Notes under the pieces: generated by a model
Seen by the model: only the letters and a program-made list of their open reading frames with translations
Told to the model about the DNA's origin: nothing
Databases searched by the model: none
Part shown: positions 1 through 11,766 of the stretch, piece after piece
Layout: every line of letters begins with the position of its first letter
Position numbering within the stretch: position 1 is the stretch's first letter
Translations under genes and position numbers: made by a program
Assembly: GCF_020177265.1 (NCBI RefSeq)
Contig: NZ_JAIVMC010000001.1
Coordinates: forward strand, 806,001 to 870,000
Direction of reading: 5' to 3'
Source: Pseudooceanicola marinus
GTDB lineage: Bacteria > Pseudomonadota > Alphaproteobacteria > Rhodobacterales > Rhodobacteraceae
Length of the DNA: 64,000 nucleotides

Positions 1-1
1 G

Positions 2-793
2 CTGGTGCTGGCCATCGTCGCGCCGCGATTGCGGCAGGTTGCGCGCACCCAGTTCCCGAAACTGCAGATCTTCCGCTCGGTCTGTCAGCTGACGGCAACC
101 TCGGCCTTCTTCCTGGGGCTGAACCACCTCGGTCTGGCGGAAAGCACGGCGATCATGGACGTGAACCCTGTGCTCATCACCCTGGGCGCGGCGCTGTTCC
201 TCGGCGAACGGCTGGGCCCGCGCCGCCTGGCGGCCATCGGCGCGGCCCTGGTGGGGGCCATGATCATCATCCGGCCCGGAAGCGCCGTCTTCTCGCCCGC
301 GGCCCTCTTCCCGCTGACCGCCGCCCTGGCCTATGCCGGCTTCGCCCTGGCCACCCGCCACATCGGCCACCGCGAGGATCCCTGGACCTCGCTGCTCTAC
401 TCCGCCCTGCTGGGCTCGCTGGTGCTATCGATGCTGCTGCCGGCCTACTGGGATCTGCCCTCGCTGAAGGTCGCCCTGCTGATGCTGGCGCTGGCCGGGC
501 TGGGCACCTCGGCGCAGCTGCTGCTGATCCGCTCGCTGTCGCTGGGCGAGGCGGCGATGCTGGCGCCTTTCTCCTACGCCGGGCTGATCTCGGCCACCTT
601 CTGGGGGATCGTCGTCTTCGGCGAATACCCCGACCGGGCGACGGTGATCGGTGCGCTTGTGATCGTCAGCGCCGGGGTCTATGTCTGGCACCGCGAAACC
701 CGCGCCGCCCGCGCGCCGGCGCTGGCAGAGGTGAAGGTGGCCCCGGCGCCGGAGACCCCGGTCCCGCCCGACAGCGCGGATCCCCGGGACTAG
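2..793 (+). CDS. DMT/EamA-family membrane transporter, 5' end cut off
   Basis: This is a multi-helix integral membrane protein of the drug/metabolite transporter (EamA) superfamily. The reading frame is open to the first base, so the true start lies upstream and about one helix is missing (264 codons remain; the family is usually near 300 residues). The sequence shows alternating hydrophobic helices and the two-fold EamA repeat, with a helix-ending motif of the type LGERLGPRR in the first half and FGEYPD in the second. The tail after about residue 235 is Pro/Ala-rich and cytoplasmic-looking. The substrate cannot be inferred. The next gene starts 50 bp downstream on the same strand. Confidence 0.85.
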   Translation: MVLAIVAPRLRQVARTQFPKLQIFRSVCQLTATSAFFLGLNHLGLAESTAIMDVNPVLITLGAALFLGERLGPRRLAAIGAALVGAMIIIRPGSAVFSPAALFPLTAALAYAGFALATRHIGHREDPWTSLLYSALLGSLVLSMLLPAYWDLPSLKVALLMLALAGLGTSAQLLLIRSLSLGEAAMLAPFSYAGLISATFWGIVVFGEYPDRATVIGALVIVSAGVYVWHRETRAARAPALAEVKVAPAPETPVPPDSADPRD

Positions 794-843
794 GCGCGGC
801 GACCGTCCCGACCCGAGACAGAGCCCGAGAGACCGCCCGCCCC

Positions 844-1779
844 ATGGCCAAGCCCGTCGTCACCGACCCCGCCCAGTTGCCCCCCGCACAGCGCCTCGGC
901 CAATACCTGGTCAACCTCGGCCTCGGCGGCATGGTGCGCCTTGGCTTGGCGCTGCCCTATCGGGTCCGGGTGCCCCTGGTCGGCTGGCTGGTGTCGCGCC
1001 TTGTGGCGCCGCTGGCGGGCTACAACCGCCGCATCCGTGACAACCTGGCGCTGGTGCGCCCGGACCTGTCGCCGGAGGAGGTGCGGCGCATGGAACGGGC
1101 CGTCACCGACAACGCCGGCCGCACCCTGATCGAGATCTACTCGGGCCCCGAGTTCAAGGCGCGCCTGGCCGATGCCACTCTCGACGGGCCGGGCCTGGCC
1201 GCGCTGGACGCCGCGCGCGCCGCCGGGCGGCCCGTCATCCTGGTCTCCGGTCACTTCGGCAACTATGACGCCTTCCGCGCCAAGATCGCCGCGCGCTATG
1301 GTGATGTCGGCGCCCTGTACAGGCCGCTGAACAACCTCTTCTTCAACCGCCACTACGTGCGGGCGATGGAATCCATCGCCACGCCACTGTTCCCCCGCGG
1401 GCGCCGCGGGCTGGCAGAGATGGTGAAATACCTGCGCGGCGGCCATATCGTGGCGCTGCTGTCGGACCAGTATTTCGGCCAGGGCGCCGACCTTACCTTC
1501 TTTGGCCGCCCGGCGAAGACCGCCACCTCGGCCACCGAGATGGCGCTGAAATACGACGCCGAGATCCTGCCGATCTACGGCATCCGCCAGCCTGACGGGC
1601 TGTCCTTCCACATCCGGGTGGAGGCGCCCCTGCCCCACAGCGATCCGGAAACCATGTCCCAGGCGCTGAACGACTCGCTGGAAGAGATGACGCGGGCGCA
1701 TCCCGAGCAATGGTTCTGGGTGCATCGGCGCTGGAAACAGAAAACGCCGAAACAGCCCAAGACCCGTAGCGACGGCTGA
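844..1779 (+). CDS. LpxL/HtrB-type lysophospholipid (lipid A) acyltransferase
   Basis: A 311-residue protein of the late lipid A acyltransferase family, which moves an acyl chain from acyl-ACP to a lipid A precursor at the inner membrane. The catalytic H-x4-D motif is visible as H137 to D142 within SGHFGNYD. A second conserved block, with RRGLAEMVKYLRGG and a following SDQYFGQG, corresponds to the usual substrate-binding region. The C-terminus has the expected HPEQWFWVHRRWK motif. A hydrophobic helix near residues 30-55 would anchor it. Lauroyl versus other chain specificity cannot be told from the sequence. It may be co-transcribed with the transporter before it. Confidence 0.9.
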   Translation: MAKPVVTDPAQLPPAQRLGQYLVNLGLGGMVRLGLALPYRVRVPLVGWLVSRLVAPLAGYNRRIRDNLALVRPDLSPEEVRRMERAVTDNAGRTLIEIYSGPEFKARLADATLDGPGLAALDAARAAGRPVILVSGHFGNYDAFRAKIAARYGDVGALYRPLNNLFFNRHYVRAMESIATPLFPRGRRGLAEMVKYLRGGHIVALLSDQYFGQGADLTFFGRPAKTATSATEMALKYDAEILPIYGIRQPDGLSFHIRVEAPLPHSDPETMSQALNDSLEEMTRAHPEQWFWVHRRWKQKTPKQPKTRSDG

Positions 1780-1868
1780 GCGACCGGCGCCCCACCACGT
1801 TCGCGGACATGCAAAAGGCGCCTGCCGGTCGGCACGCGCCTTTTTCGTCAGCAAGCAACGGGATCGGA

Positions 1869-2630
1869 TCAGGGCAGACGGGCAGCCGCCTCGATCGGGC
1901 CCATGCCGGCGCGCTGCACCAGCACGGCACCGGGGCGGTCCTGGACGGGATCGAAGGCCAGTTTCAGCGGGGCGCGCCCGTCCCAGTCGGCCACCGGGCG
2001 CCAGAAGGTCACCACGTTCACGTAGTCGATCCGCGCGCCGGCATTCTCGCCGCGCAGAATCTCCACCTGCTTGTGCGGCAGGTAGTGGACCAGGGTGACC
2101 TGCATCGGGCCTGCGGCCAGGCCTTCGGTCGGCAGGACCTCCAGGCGGTAACCGCCCCCGGCGGCCTTGCCCACCTCGACCCGCACCGATTTCGGACGCA
2201 GTCGCGCCCGGGCGATCTCGTCGGCCACCTCGACCTCATGGGCGCCCTTCACGAAGCCCTGGCCGTCGATGACCATCTGCGGGGTATAGACCATGCGCGA
2301 GCCCTGGGCGCGGGCGTAGGCCTTCTGGCGGCGGGTGAACATCGGGTCGGCCAGGCCGTCCTTCCAGCCCAGGTAGTCCCAGTAATCGACATGCAGCGAC
2401 AGCGGCAGGACCTGGGGATGATGAACCATCTCCTGCAGCATGCGGTCCGCCGGCGGGCAGGAGGAACAGCCCTGCGAGGTGAACAGCTCGACCACGACCG
2501 GAGATGTTTCGGCGGGCGCATCCTGCCCGGGCGTTCCGCTGGCCGTCTGCGCCCAGGCCGGCCCTGCGGCCAGCATGCCACCGACGGACAGAAGCCCTGC
2601 CACCATCGCGTCCCTGCGGCTTGCGACCAT
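1869..2630 (-). CDS. DUF1223 thioredoxin-like exported protein
   Basis: A 253-residue protein of the DUF1223 family, a periplasmic thioredoxin-fold family of unknown function. The N-terminus has a twin-arginine-like SRRD followed by a hydrophobic stretch and an AWA cleavage site near residue 27, so export is likely. The CSSC pair at C55/C58 in SQGCSSCPP corresponds to the thioredoxin active-site position. Length matches the family. It is convergent with the acyltransferase gene and divergent from aconitase, with no operon partner. Redox function is an inference from the fold only. Confidence 0.85.
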   Translation of the reverse strand: MVASRRDAMVAGLLSVGGMLAAGPAWAQTASGTPGQDAPAETSPVVVELFTSQGCSSCPPADRMLQEMVHHPQVLPLSLHVDYWDYLGWKDGLADPMFTRRQKAYARAQGSRMVYTPQMVIDGQGFVKGAHEVEVADEIARARLRPKSVRVEVGKAAGGGYRLEVLPTEGLAAGPMQVTLVHYLPHKQVEILRGENAGARIDYVNVVTFWRPVADWDGRAPLKLAFDPVQDRPGAVLVQRAGMGPIEAAARLP

Positions 2631-2943
2631 CCTTCACACTCTCGTCTGCAAAAATCCCGTTGCAAGATACCTAGCCAAGACGACCCTCAACTGCCAATCA
2701 AGGTTTTGCGAGAGCCCGAAAGACAGGCGCAATCTGTGACCCTTTGGTCAGGGCAAATGCAGCCCCGCCCCCCGCCGCACCCTGCTTGAGACCCCTCTGG
2801 GCCAGCGGTGAACCGCCCGATCCGCCAATTTGTGTGCAAAGGTATACTAAAAATGCCGATGCCCCCTTGATCGCTCCCCCCCGATGGGGCAGAAGCTGAA
2901 CACAGCACGAACCCCTCATTCTCATTGGAAGGGAGCCATCTCC
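2631..2943. other. Divergent intergenic region upstream of acnA
   Basis: This 313-bp gap separates the DUF1223 gene (minus) from aconitase (plus), so it must hold both promoters. A TATACT hexamer at 2843-2848 is a plausible -10 box for acnA, but no convincing -35 box lies 16-18 bp upstream. A purine-rich GGAAGGGAG about 8 bp before 2944 is the acnA ribosome-binding site. No RNA gene or repeat is recognisable. Confidence 0.5.
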
Positions 2944-5688
<2,745 letters not shown>

Positions 5689-5711
5689 TCCCCGCTGCGA
5701 TGGATTGACGG

Positions 5712-5737
5712 AAAGGGCGCCTTCGGGCGCCCTTTTC
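5712..5737 (+). terminator. Rho-independent terminator of acnA
   Basis: A perfect 10-bp stem (5712-5721 with 5726-5735) closes a TTCG tetraloop and runs into CCCTTTTCTTTT. It starts 23 bp after the acnA stop codon. Confidence 0.93.
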
Positions 5738-5835
5738 TTTTGGCCCCGGGCGCCGGTGCCGCGCGCCTGCTCCGAAGTATCACCTGCGACCAGAGGGGGC
5801 TTGCCTCTCGGTGGCGACCGGCGTTCTCTGGCCGC

Positions 5836-6570
5836 ATGACACAGCCCGTCTCCTCAACCGACCGACCCGTTGCCCTCGTCACCGGCGGCGCGCGCGGCAT
5901 CGGCGCGGCAATCACCCGCGACCTGGCGCGCGACCACCGCGTTGTCTTCACCTATCGTGGCGCCGCAGCCGAGGCGCAGGCCCTTGCCGCCGAGCTGCCT
6001 GGCAGCCTGGCCCTGGCCCTGGCCGCGGATTTCGCCGATCCCGCAGCGCCCGAGGCGCTGATCCAGGAGGTGATGGCGGCCATCGGGCGTCTGGATGTTC
6101 TGGTGAATGCGGCCGGCACGGTGGAGGAAGAGGACGCGCTCACCTTCGACATGGCCTCCGCCGAGCGTCAGATGCGGATCAACGCGCTGGCGCCCGCCAC
6201 GCTGATCTCCGCCGCGGGCGGGCTGATGCGCGAGGGCGGCACGGTGGTGAACGTGACCAGCATCAACGCCACCTTCCCGCCCGCCGGCGCGGTGACCTAT
6301 GCCGCCTCCAAGGCCGCGCTGGAGAACTACACCCGTGGCTTTGCCAAGGCGTTCGGGCCCAGGGGCATTCGCGTCAACGCCGTGGCGCCGGGGGCGGTGG
6401 AACGCACCCATGCGCCGCGTCCCGAGGCCCTGCAACAGGCCTTCCTGAACGAGACCGCCCTGGGCACCCTGGCTACGCCCGAGGACATCGCCCAGGCCGT
6501 GCGCTACCTGATCGCGGCGCCCGGCGTGACCGGGGTCATCCTGCCGGTGTCGCGCGGGTTCAGACTCTGA
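5836..6570 (+). CDS. SDR-family oxidoreductase
   Basis: A 244-residue short-chain dehydrogenase/reductase. It has the Rossmann glycine motif TGGARGIG near residue 16, the structural N in VNAAGT, a catalytic Ser in VTSIN, and the YAASK catalytic Tyr/Lys pair. The C-terminus has the usual PEDIAQAVRYLI block. The ATG at 5836 is preferred because it places the glycine motif at the normal distance from the start; upstream in-frame codons lie in the acnA terminator region. The substrate is unknown. The DUF4396 gene follows 33 bp downstream and may be co-transcribed. Confidence 0.88.
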   Translation: MTQPVSSTDRPVALVTGGARGIGAAITRDLARDHRVVFTYRGAAAEAQALAAELPGSLALALAADFADPAAPEALIQEVMAAIGRLDVLVNAAGTVEEEDALTFDMASAERQMRINALAPATLISAAGGLMREGGTVVNVTSINATFPPAGAVTYAASKAALENYTRGFAKAFGPRGIRVNAVAPGAVERTHAPRPEALQQAFLNETALGTLATPEDIAQAVRYLIAAPGVTGVILPVSRGFRL

Positions 6571-6603
6571 GGAACCGATGCCGACTGCATCCGTTGGCCC
6601 CAT

Positions 6604-7302
6604 ATGACCCTGACAGAACTCTCTCCCTGGCTTCTGGGCGCCTGGGCGGTGGTGATGCTGCCCTCGCTGGCCCTCGTCCTCCATGACCTGCGCCGCCACA
6701 ACAGCCACCTGATGCCGCTGATGCAGGTGGTCTGGGCACTGACGGTCTTCTACTCCGGCCCCCTGGGTCTGCTGATCTACTGGCGCACCGGGCGCAAGAG
6801 CATCCCCGATGACGGCGACTGGCGCCGCGCCTTCCGCTCCGTCGCGCATTGCTACTCGGGCTGCGGCATGGGCGAGATCATCGGCCTGACCCTGGCCGTC
6901 GGCCTGCTGGCGCTCGGGAATGCCTGGACGGCGGCAATCACCTTCACCTTTGCCTATCTCTTCGGCTTCGCCCTGACTGTCGGGCCGGAAATCCAGGGCG
7001 GCACAGCCCCGCGTACTGCCGTCATGGATGCGCTGAAGGCCGAGACGCCCTCGATCGTGGTGATGGAGCTGGTGGCGATCAGCGTCGACCTGCTGCTGGC
7101 CGGGGACGCGGGCATGGGCGATGCGCTCTTCTGGCTGTCTCTGGTTGTCTCGCTGACCTGCGGCTTGCTGGCCGCCTGGCCGGTGAACTACTGGCTGATC
7201 CGCCGTGGCGTGAAGGAAGGCATGATGGACCCGCGCATGACCGACCACCACGGGCATGGTCATGACGAGCATGCGCAACACGGACAGGCCGCGCAGGGCT
7301 GA
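6604..7302 (+). CDS. DUF4396-type multi-pass membrane protein
   Basis: A 232-residue integral membrane protein with about six hydrophobic helices. The central block SVAHCYSGCGMGEIIG and a following glutamate-containing helix are typical of DUF4396 proteins, which have no assigned function. The C-terminal tail is rich in His, Asp and Met (HHGHGHDEHAQHG) and could bind metal, but this is an inference from composition. It ends at a convergent terminator shared with ccmG. Confidence 0.75.
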   Translation: MTLTELSPWLLGAWAVVMLPSLALVLHDLRRHNSHLMPLMQVVWALTVFYSGPLGLLIYWRTGRKSIPDDGDWRRAFRSVAHCYSGCGMGEIIGLTLAVGLLALGNAWTAAITFTFAYLFGFALTVGPEIQGGTAPRTAVMDALKAETPSIVVMELVAISVDLLLAGDAGMGDALFWLSLVVSLTCGLLAAWPVNYWLIRRGVKEGMMDPRMTDHHGHGHDEHAQHGQAAQG

Positions 7303-7350
7303 CAGGTCCGCGCGCCCGGCCCGGGTGACCGCTGCCGGTAAACGGAAAAC

Positions 7351-7376
7351 GCGCCGGGCTTGGACAGCACCGGCGC
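7351..7376. terminator. Bidirectional terminator between the DUF4396 gene and ccmG
   Basis: Inverted repeat GCGCCGG (7351-7357) with CCGGCGC (7370-7376), flanked by AAAAC on the left and GCGCGTTT on the right. It lies between two convergent genes. Confidence 0.7.
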
Positions 7377-7427
7377 GCGTTTCTCAGTCTCAAACTCGCC
7401 GCTGGGACCCGGCAGTGGGCGGAGAGA

Positions 7428-7964
7428 TTACTCCCCCCGCGCCTCGGCAATGGCCGGTCGGATGGTGCTTTCCAGAACCCGCTCGGTGATCGGCCCGGCA
7501 AAGCGGGTGATGATCACCCCGTCGCCGTCGATCACGTAGGTTTCCGGCACGCCGTAGAGGCCCCAGTTCAGGCCCATGCGCCCCTGGGCGTCGGCACCGA
7601 CGGCGGTATAGGGATCGCCCAGTTCGGCCAGGAAGCCGCGCGCCGCGTCGGGTTTGTCCTTGTAGTTCACGCCGTAGATCGAGATCCCCTCCAGCCCCAG
7701 GGCCAACAGGTTGGGATGTTCCACCCGGCAGGGCGCGCACCAACTGGCCCAGAAATTCACCAGCTTCACCTCGCCGTCGCGCAGCGTGGCATCATCGAAG
7801 GGCGTCAGCCCCTCCAGCTCTGTCACCTGCACCGCCGGGGCCGGCGCACCCGCCAGCGCCGTCGGCAGCTGATCCGGGTCCTCGCGCTGCATGCCGATGT
7901 AAAAGAGCGCAGCCAGGCCAGCAAAGACCAGCGGCGGCAATATCATCAGGGGTTTGATCTTCAT
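7428..7964 (-). CDS. ccmG: Thiol:disulfide interchange protein CcmG/DsbE
   Basis: A 178-residue membrane-anchored periplasmic thioredoxin that reduces the apocytochrome c CXXCH cysteines before haem attachment. A hydrophobic anchor spans about residues 7-24, and the active site WCAPC places the cysteines at C76 and C79. The GVNYKD and GVPETYVID segments are characteristic of CcmG. It is the last gene of the ccmA-B-C-D-G series on this strand, with its terminator downstream at 7351-7376. Confidence 0.95.
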   Translation of the reverse strand: MKIKPLMILPPLVFAGLAALFYIGMQREDPDQLPTALAGAPAPAVQVTELEGLTPFDDATLRDGEVKLVNFWASWCAPCRVEHPNLLALGLEGISIYGVNYKDKPDAARGFLAELGDPYTAVGADAQGRMGLNWGLYGVPETYVIDGDGVIITRFAGPITERVLESTIRPAIAEARGE

Positions 7965-8000
7965 CCCAAGTCCTTTCCGGCGCGTCCTGCGCCCGCGCCG

Positions 8001-8159
8001 TTATTGCGGCCGCTTGCGCCGTGCCTCGACCGTCTCCAGCTCGGCCCGCACCTTCCGCGCGCGCCAGATCGACCAGACCGCCAGCACCACCAGAAGCAGC
8101 AGCGACACCGCGTAGGCCGACAGCACCGTATCGGCGTATTTCCCAAGTTCCGGCATCAT
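8001..8159 (-). CDS. ccmD: Haem exporter protein CcmD
   Basis: A 52-residue single-helix membrane protein that helps release holo-CcmE from the CcmABC complex. The translation starts MMPELGKYADTVLSAY, has one hydrophobic helix at residues 12-32 (including LLLLVVLAV), and ends in a charged tail with a run of Arg and Lys. This is the normal CcmD layout. ATG codons at 8159 and 8156 are both possible. It lies between ccmC (stop at 8162) and ccmG, matching conserved ccm gene order. Confidence 0.93.
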   Translation of the reverse strand: MMPELGKYADTVLSAYAVSLLLLVVLAVWSIWRARKVRAELETVEARRKRPQ

Positions 8160-8161
8160 CC

Positions 8162-8911
8162 TCAGCCCCTCCTTTCACGCGCCATCAGCGCCCGCATCCG
8201 CCGCGCGCGGATCTCCGTCTGGGTGCGCAGCAGCACCAGCGCCACGAAGAACAGCACGAAGCCCGCCATCGAAATGAACAGCGGCACCGCAAAGACATTG
8301 CTGACCCGCTCCTCGGTGTCGCCCGCCAGGGCGCCCGCACGCATCACGCTGGCGCCCTGATGCAGGCCCTGGTTCCAGAAATGCACCGCGTAGCGGCTGA
8401 GCACCGCAAAGACGGATCCGACGATGCACAGGATCGAGGTCAGGTCCGCCGCCGTGTCGTCATCCTCCACCGCGGCCCAGAGCGCGATGTAGCCCAGGTA
8501 GAAGAGGAAGAGGATCAGGAAGCTGGTCAGCCGCGGGTCCCAGACCCACCAGGTGCCCCACATCGGCTGGCCCCAGATGGCGCCGGTGGCCAGGGCGATG
8601 ATCGTCATCACCGCCCCGATGGGCGCCGCGGCACGGGCCGCCAGGGCGCTGACGTGGTGGCGCCGGATCAGCCAGATCAGCGAGGCCAGCAGCATCATGA
8701 ACCAGGCATTGATCGCCATCAGCGCGGCGGGCACATGCAGGTAGATGATCTTCACCGTCGATCCCTGGCGATAGTCATCGGGGGTGAAGAAGAACCCCCA
8801 GACCAGCCCCACCACCATGCAGACCACGGTCAACCCGGTCACCCAGGGCAAAAGCGCCTGGGAGGTCTCGATGAACTTCTTCGGATTGGCATATTCCCAG
8901 ATCGATTTCAT
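8162..8911 (-). CDS. ccmC: Haem exporter/lyase subunit CcmC
   Basis: A 249-residue six-helix inner-membrane protein that loads haem onto the chaperone CcmE. The tryptophan-rich haem-binding motif is seen as WGTWWVWDPRLTS in the periplasmic loop, with conserved histidines in flanking loops (for example in YLHVPAA and AVHFW). Its stop codon lies 2 bp before ccmD, so the two are co-transcribed. It is separated from ccmB by 58 bp. Confidence 0.96.
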   Translation of the reverse strand: MKSIWEYANPKKFIETSQALLPWVTGLTVVCMVVGLVWGFFFTPDDYRQGSTVKIIYLHVPAALMAINAWFMMLLASLIWLIRRHHVSALAARAAAPIGAVMTIIALATGAIWGQPMWGTWWVWDPRLTSFLILFLFYLGYIALWAAVEDDDTAADLTSILCIVGSVFAVLSRYAVHFWNQGLHQGASVMRAGALAGDTEERVSNVFAVPLFISMAGFVLFFVALVLLRTQTEIRARRMRALMARERRG

Positions 8912-8969
8912 GGCTTTCGCCTATCCCCTTTCGCCCGTTCGGGACAGTAAACTTAAAGACAGCCCGCCA

Positions 8970-9626
8970 TCAACGCAGGTTCACCCGCAGGACCGCCGCG
9001 CTGGCAAAGGGCAGCAGCGCCAGCGTGGCGCAGGTGATCCCGGCCAGCAGCAGCAGTGGCACCTCGACCGACAGCCCCCCGGCCCCGCGCCGGGCCACCT
9101 CGGCCCCGAAGATCAGCGTCGGCACGTAGAGCGGCAGCACGATCAGCGACATCAGCAGCCCGCCCCGTTTCAGCCCCACGGTCAGCGCCGCGCCGAAGGT
9201 GCCCAGCACCGACAGCGCGGGTGTGCCCAGCAGAAGCGACAGGAACAGCCACAGGTAGCCTGGGCCGGGCAGGCTCAGCATCAGCCCCAGCAGGGGGGCG
9301 GCCACCACCAGCGGCAGCCCGGTGGTGATCCAGTGCGCCAGGGCCTTGACCGTGACGATCCCCTCCATCGGCAGGGGCGCCGTGGCCAGCAGATCCAGAC
9401 TGCCGTCCTCGCGGTCCAGCGCGAAGATCCGGTCCAGCGACAGCAGGCAGGCCAGCAGCGCGCCGACCCACAGGATACCGGGCGCGATCCGCGCCAAGAG
9501 CGCACTCTCGGGGCCGACGCCGAAGGCCACCAGCGCCACCAGGATCAGGAAGAAGGCGAGGCCGAGGCCAAAGCCGCCCCCGGCGCGCACCGCCAGTTTC
9601 AGGTCCCGGGTCAGCAGCGCGATCAC
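8970..9626 (-). CDS. ccmB: Haem exporter membrane subunit CcmB
   Basis: A 218-residue protein with six predicted membrane helices and the CcmB hallmarks [11 protein letters not shown] and [14 protein letters not shown]. It is the permease partner of the CcmA ATPase. The start codon overlaps the ccmA stop by 4 bp (ATGA), so the pair is translationally coupled. No cysteine or metal site is seen, as expected. Confidence 0.96.
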   Translation of the reverse strand: MIALLTRDLKLAVRAGGGFGLGLAFFLILVALVAFGVGPESALLARIAPGILWVGALLACLLSLDRIFALDREDGSLDLLATAPLPMEGIVTVKALAHWITTGLPLVVAAPLLGLMLSLPGPGYLWLFLSLLLGTPALSVLGTFGAALTVGLKRGGLLMSLIVLPLYVPTLIFGAEVARRGAGGLSVEVPLLLLAGITCATLALLPFASAAVLRVNLR

Positions 9627-10246
9627 AGGAAGGCCTCGTCGAAATCATCAAGCTGCGCGGCGGGCAGCGCGGCCTTCAGCGGGCCGACGTCCAGCACCTC
9701 TGCCTCGGGCAGGCCCAGCTCGATATGGGTGGCGATGACCGCCATGCCGCCGCGTGCCAGGTGACCGCGCACGGCCTCGGCGAACAAGGCGACCGATGCC
9801 GTATCCAACGACACCGTGGGTTCGTCCAGCAGCCACAGGGGCCGCCCCGTCACCATCAGCCGCGCCAGGCCCAGCCGGCGCTTCTGCCCGGCGGACAGCG
9901 TGCCCGCCAGCCGGTCGCGCAGCCCTTCCAGGTCGAAGGCGGCCAGCGCCGGGCCGATCTCGCGCAGCCCATGGACCGCAGCCCAGAAGGCCAGGTTCTC
10001 GGTCACCGTCATCTGCGCCTTCAACCCGTCTGCATGGCCGCCATAGGCCACGGCCTCGCGATCAAACGACATCTCGCCGGCCAGCGGCGGCTGCAATCCC
10101 GCGAGCGCCCGCAGCAGCGTCGTCTTGCCCGATCCGTTCGGTCCGCGCAGGATCAGCGCGCGCCCCGGCGCCAGGGTGAAACTCACCCCTGCCAGCAACG
10201 GCACGCCCCCACGGGCGACAGCCAGATCGGTCACTTTCATCTCCAT
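9623..10246 (-). CDS. ccmA: Haem exporter ATP-binding protein CcmA
   Basis: A 207-residue ABC ATPase that powers release of haem-loaded CcmE. Walker A is GPNGSGKT at residues 35-42, the signature is LSAGQKRR, and Walker B is LWLLDEPT. The short length is normal for CcmA. It is the first gene of the ccmABCDG run, preceded by a 348-bp non-coding gap. The haem chaperone ccmE and lyase ccmF are not in the window; ccmI is at 41.2 kb. Confidence 0.97.
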   Translation of the reverse strand: MEMKVTDLAVARGGVPLLAGVSFTLAPGRALILRGPNGSGKTTLLRALAGLQPPLAGEMSFDREAVAYGGHADGLKAQMTVTENLAFWAAVHGLREIGPALAAFDLEGLRDRLAGTLSAGQKRRLGLARLMVTGRPLWLLDEPTVSLDTASVALFAEAVRGHLARGGMAVIATHIELGLPEAEVLDVGPLKAALPAAQLDDFDEAFL

Positions 10247-10594
10247 GGGAAATCCATAACCCGTTCACGCGAAGGGCAAAAGAACCGATCCGCGCCGCCC
10301 CGTCCTTGACATGGGTCAGGTGAGTGCTGCGGCGACGCCCTGGGCGAGCGAATTTCAAACCATCGAATGAGAGGAAGCGGCAGCGTCAGCTTACCCCACT
10401 TTGGCAACAGGCCCCCCGCCAGCCGCGTTCAACAGGCACGCCCGCGCCCCTCCCCCGAAGGCCCTCAAACTCTCTATTTGTTGGCAAAAGATATCCCGGG
10501 GGGAATTGAGCCGAAAGCGAAAGGGGGGCAGCGCCCCCTCTTTCCTTCCATTTGTCGCCCTCCAGCGACGGAGGGGGCAAAGCCCCTTCCCCGC
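10247..10594. other. Intergenic region with repeat-type hairpins, upstream of ccmA
   Basis: No gene is seen here. The stretch includes a hairpin GGGGGC-AGC-GCCCCC at 10524-10538, the exact reverse complement of the core hairpin of the repeats at 20650 and 28181. It also has ATATCCCGGGGGGAA near 10490 and GGGGCAAAGCCCC near 10573. These could end transcription from the Mth938-like gene on the minus strand. The ccmA promoter must lie between about 10247 and 10480, but no boxes stand out. Confidence 0.55.
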
Positions 10595-10948
10595 TCAGAC
10601 CGACAGAAGCGCCGCGGCAACCCGGCGGCCTTCGGACAGCAGGATGTTGAAGCTGCGGCAGGCCGAGGGCGAGGCCATGGGTTCGATGCCCACGCCCACC
10701 TCGTCCAGCGCCTCGCGCAGGGTCGCGGGCACCGGGGCCATAGTGTCGCCCGTGCCCAGCAGGATCACGTCCACATGGCCCGCCAGCGCCTCCAGCGTGG
10801 CGGCGTCCTCCAGCCCGCCCCAGGGACGGGTGGAATTGGCCAGGACCAGCACCGGCGCGTCGACCACCTCGCCGCCAACGCGGAAGAAGCCGGGTCCGTA
10901 GCCGTCGATGGGCCGGGCATCGTCATAGGAAATTTCGACAAGATCCAT
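10595..10948 (-). CDS. Mth938/NDUFAF3-like domain protein
   Basis: A 117-residue soluble protein with the Mth938-like fold, related to the mitochondrial complex I assembly factor NDUFAF3. The diagnostic block DVILLGTGD followed by LREALDEVGVGIEPM and a Cys-containing SPSACRSFNIL matches the family. A GGAGAG ribosome-binding site precedes the ATG. It sits 38 bp after the TSUP transporter gene, at the end of the yajC-secD-secF run. Bacterial function is unknown. Confidence 0.8.
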   Translation of the reverse strand: MDLVEISYDDARPIDGYGPGFFRVGGEVVDAPVLVLANSTRPWGGLEDAATLEALAGHVDVILLGTGDTMAPVPATLREALDEVGVGIEPMASPSACRSFNILLSEGRRVAAALLSV

Positions 10949-10986
10949 GGGGTTCTCTCCGTCAATGATCGGTCTCTGGGGTCAGC

Positions 10987-11766
10987 TCAGCGGTGAAAGA
11001 TCGGCAGGCCGGAGACGATCGCCAGGGCGATCACCCCATAGGCCAGCCAGCGGTAGGCGCGTTCACGTTCGGGCGCGAAAAGGCGCTGGCCCACCAGGAT
11101 GCCGACAGCATAGGGGATCGCCAGCAGAAGGGCCAGCCACAGCGCGGCGCCGGTCACCCGGCCCTGCCACAGCAGGCCCAGGATGATCCCGATATCCAGC
11201 AACGCCAGGAAGAGGATCGTGTTGGCCCGCACGACCGCCGCACCCGAAGGTCCGGCGAGGTAGAACAGGATCACCGGCGGCCCGCTGAGGCCCGTGGTGC
11301 CACCCAGCACCCCGGCGGCGGCGCCCACGCCCGCCAGTCCCGGCCAGCGCACCCGCCCGCTGTAGCGCCAGCCAGAGACCAGCGCCAGCAGTGTCACCGC
11401 CGCCGCCCCGCTGACGCACCAGCGCAGCATCTCGCCCGAAAGCCAACCCAGAAGCCACAGGCCGAGCGGCGCACAGGCGATGGCGGCCACGGCCAGAACG
11501 GCCACCTGCCCCCGGTCCGCCTCGCGCGCCGCGCGCGGCACGATCACCGGCCAGGTCAGCATCCCCATGCACAGGACCACGACGATCGCCGTGGGCACGG
11601 GCAGGAAGATCCCTGCCACCGGCATGATGATCAGGGCCGAGCCGAAACCCGCGAACCCGCGCACCACCCCCGCCGCCAGACAGGTGGCCAGCAGAACGAA
11701 AAGGCCGGGGCTTGCGAAAGCCCCGGCCAATCCCTGCGTCACCGTCTCTGCGGCCGCGCCGATCAT
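10987..11766 (-). CDS. TSUP (TauE/SafE) family membrane exporter
   Basis: A 259-residue membrane protein with about eight helices and two TSUP repeats. The first begins GVVRGFAGFGSALIIMP and the second contains GGTTGLSGPPVILF, which are the typical half-repeat motifs. Members export sulfite, sulfoacetate or related anions; the substrate here is unknown. The ATG at 11766 overlaps the secF stop by 4 bp (ATGA), so translation is coupled to secF although no functional link is known. A longer start upstream would run into secF. Confidence 0.85.
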   Translation of the reverse strand: MIGAAAETVTQGLAGAFASPGLFVLLATCLAAGVVRGFAGFGSALIIMPVAGIFLPVPTAIVVVLCMGMLTWPVIVPRAAREADRGQVAVLAVAAIACAPLGLWLLGWLSGEMLRWCVSGAAAVTLLALVSGWRYSGRVRWPGLAGVGAAAGVLGGTTGLSGPPVILFYLAGPSGAAVVRANTILFLALLDIGIILGLLWQGRVTGAALWLALLLAIPYAVGILVGQRLFAPERERAYRWLAYGVIALAIVSGLPIFHR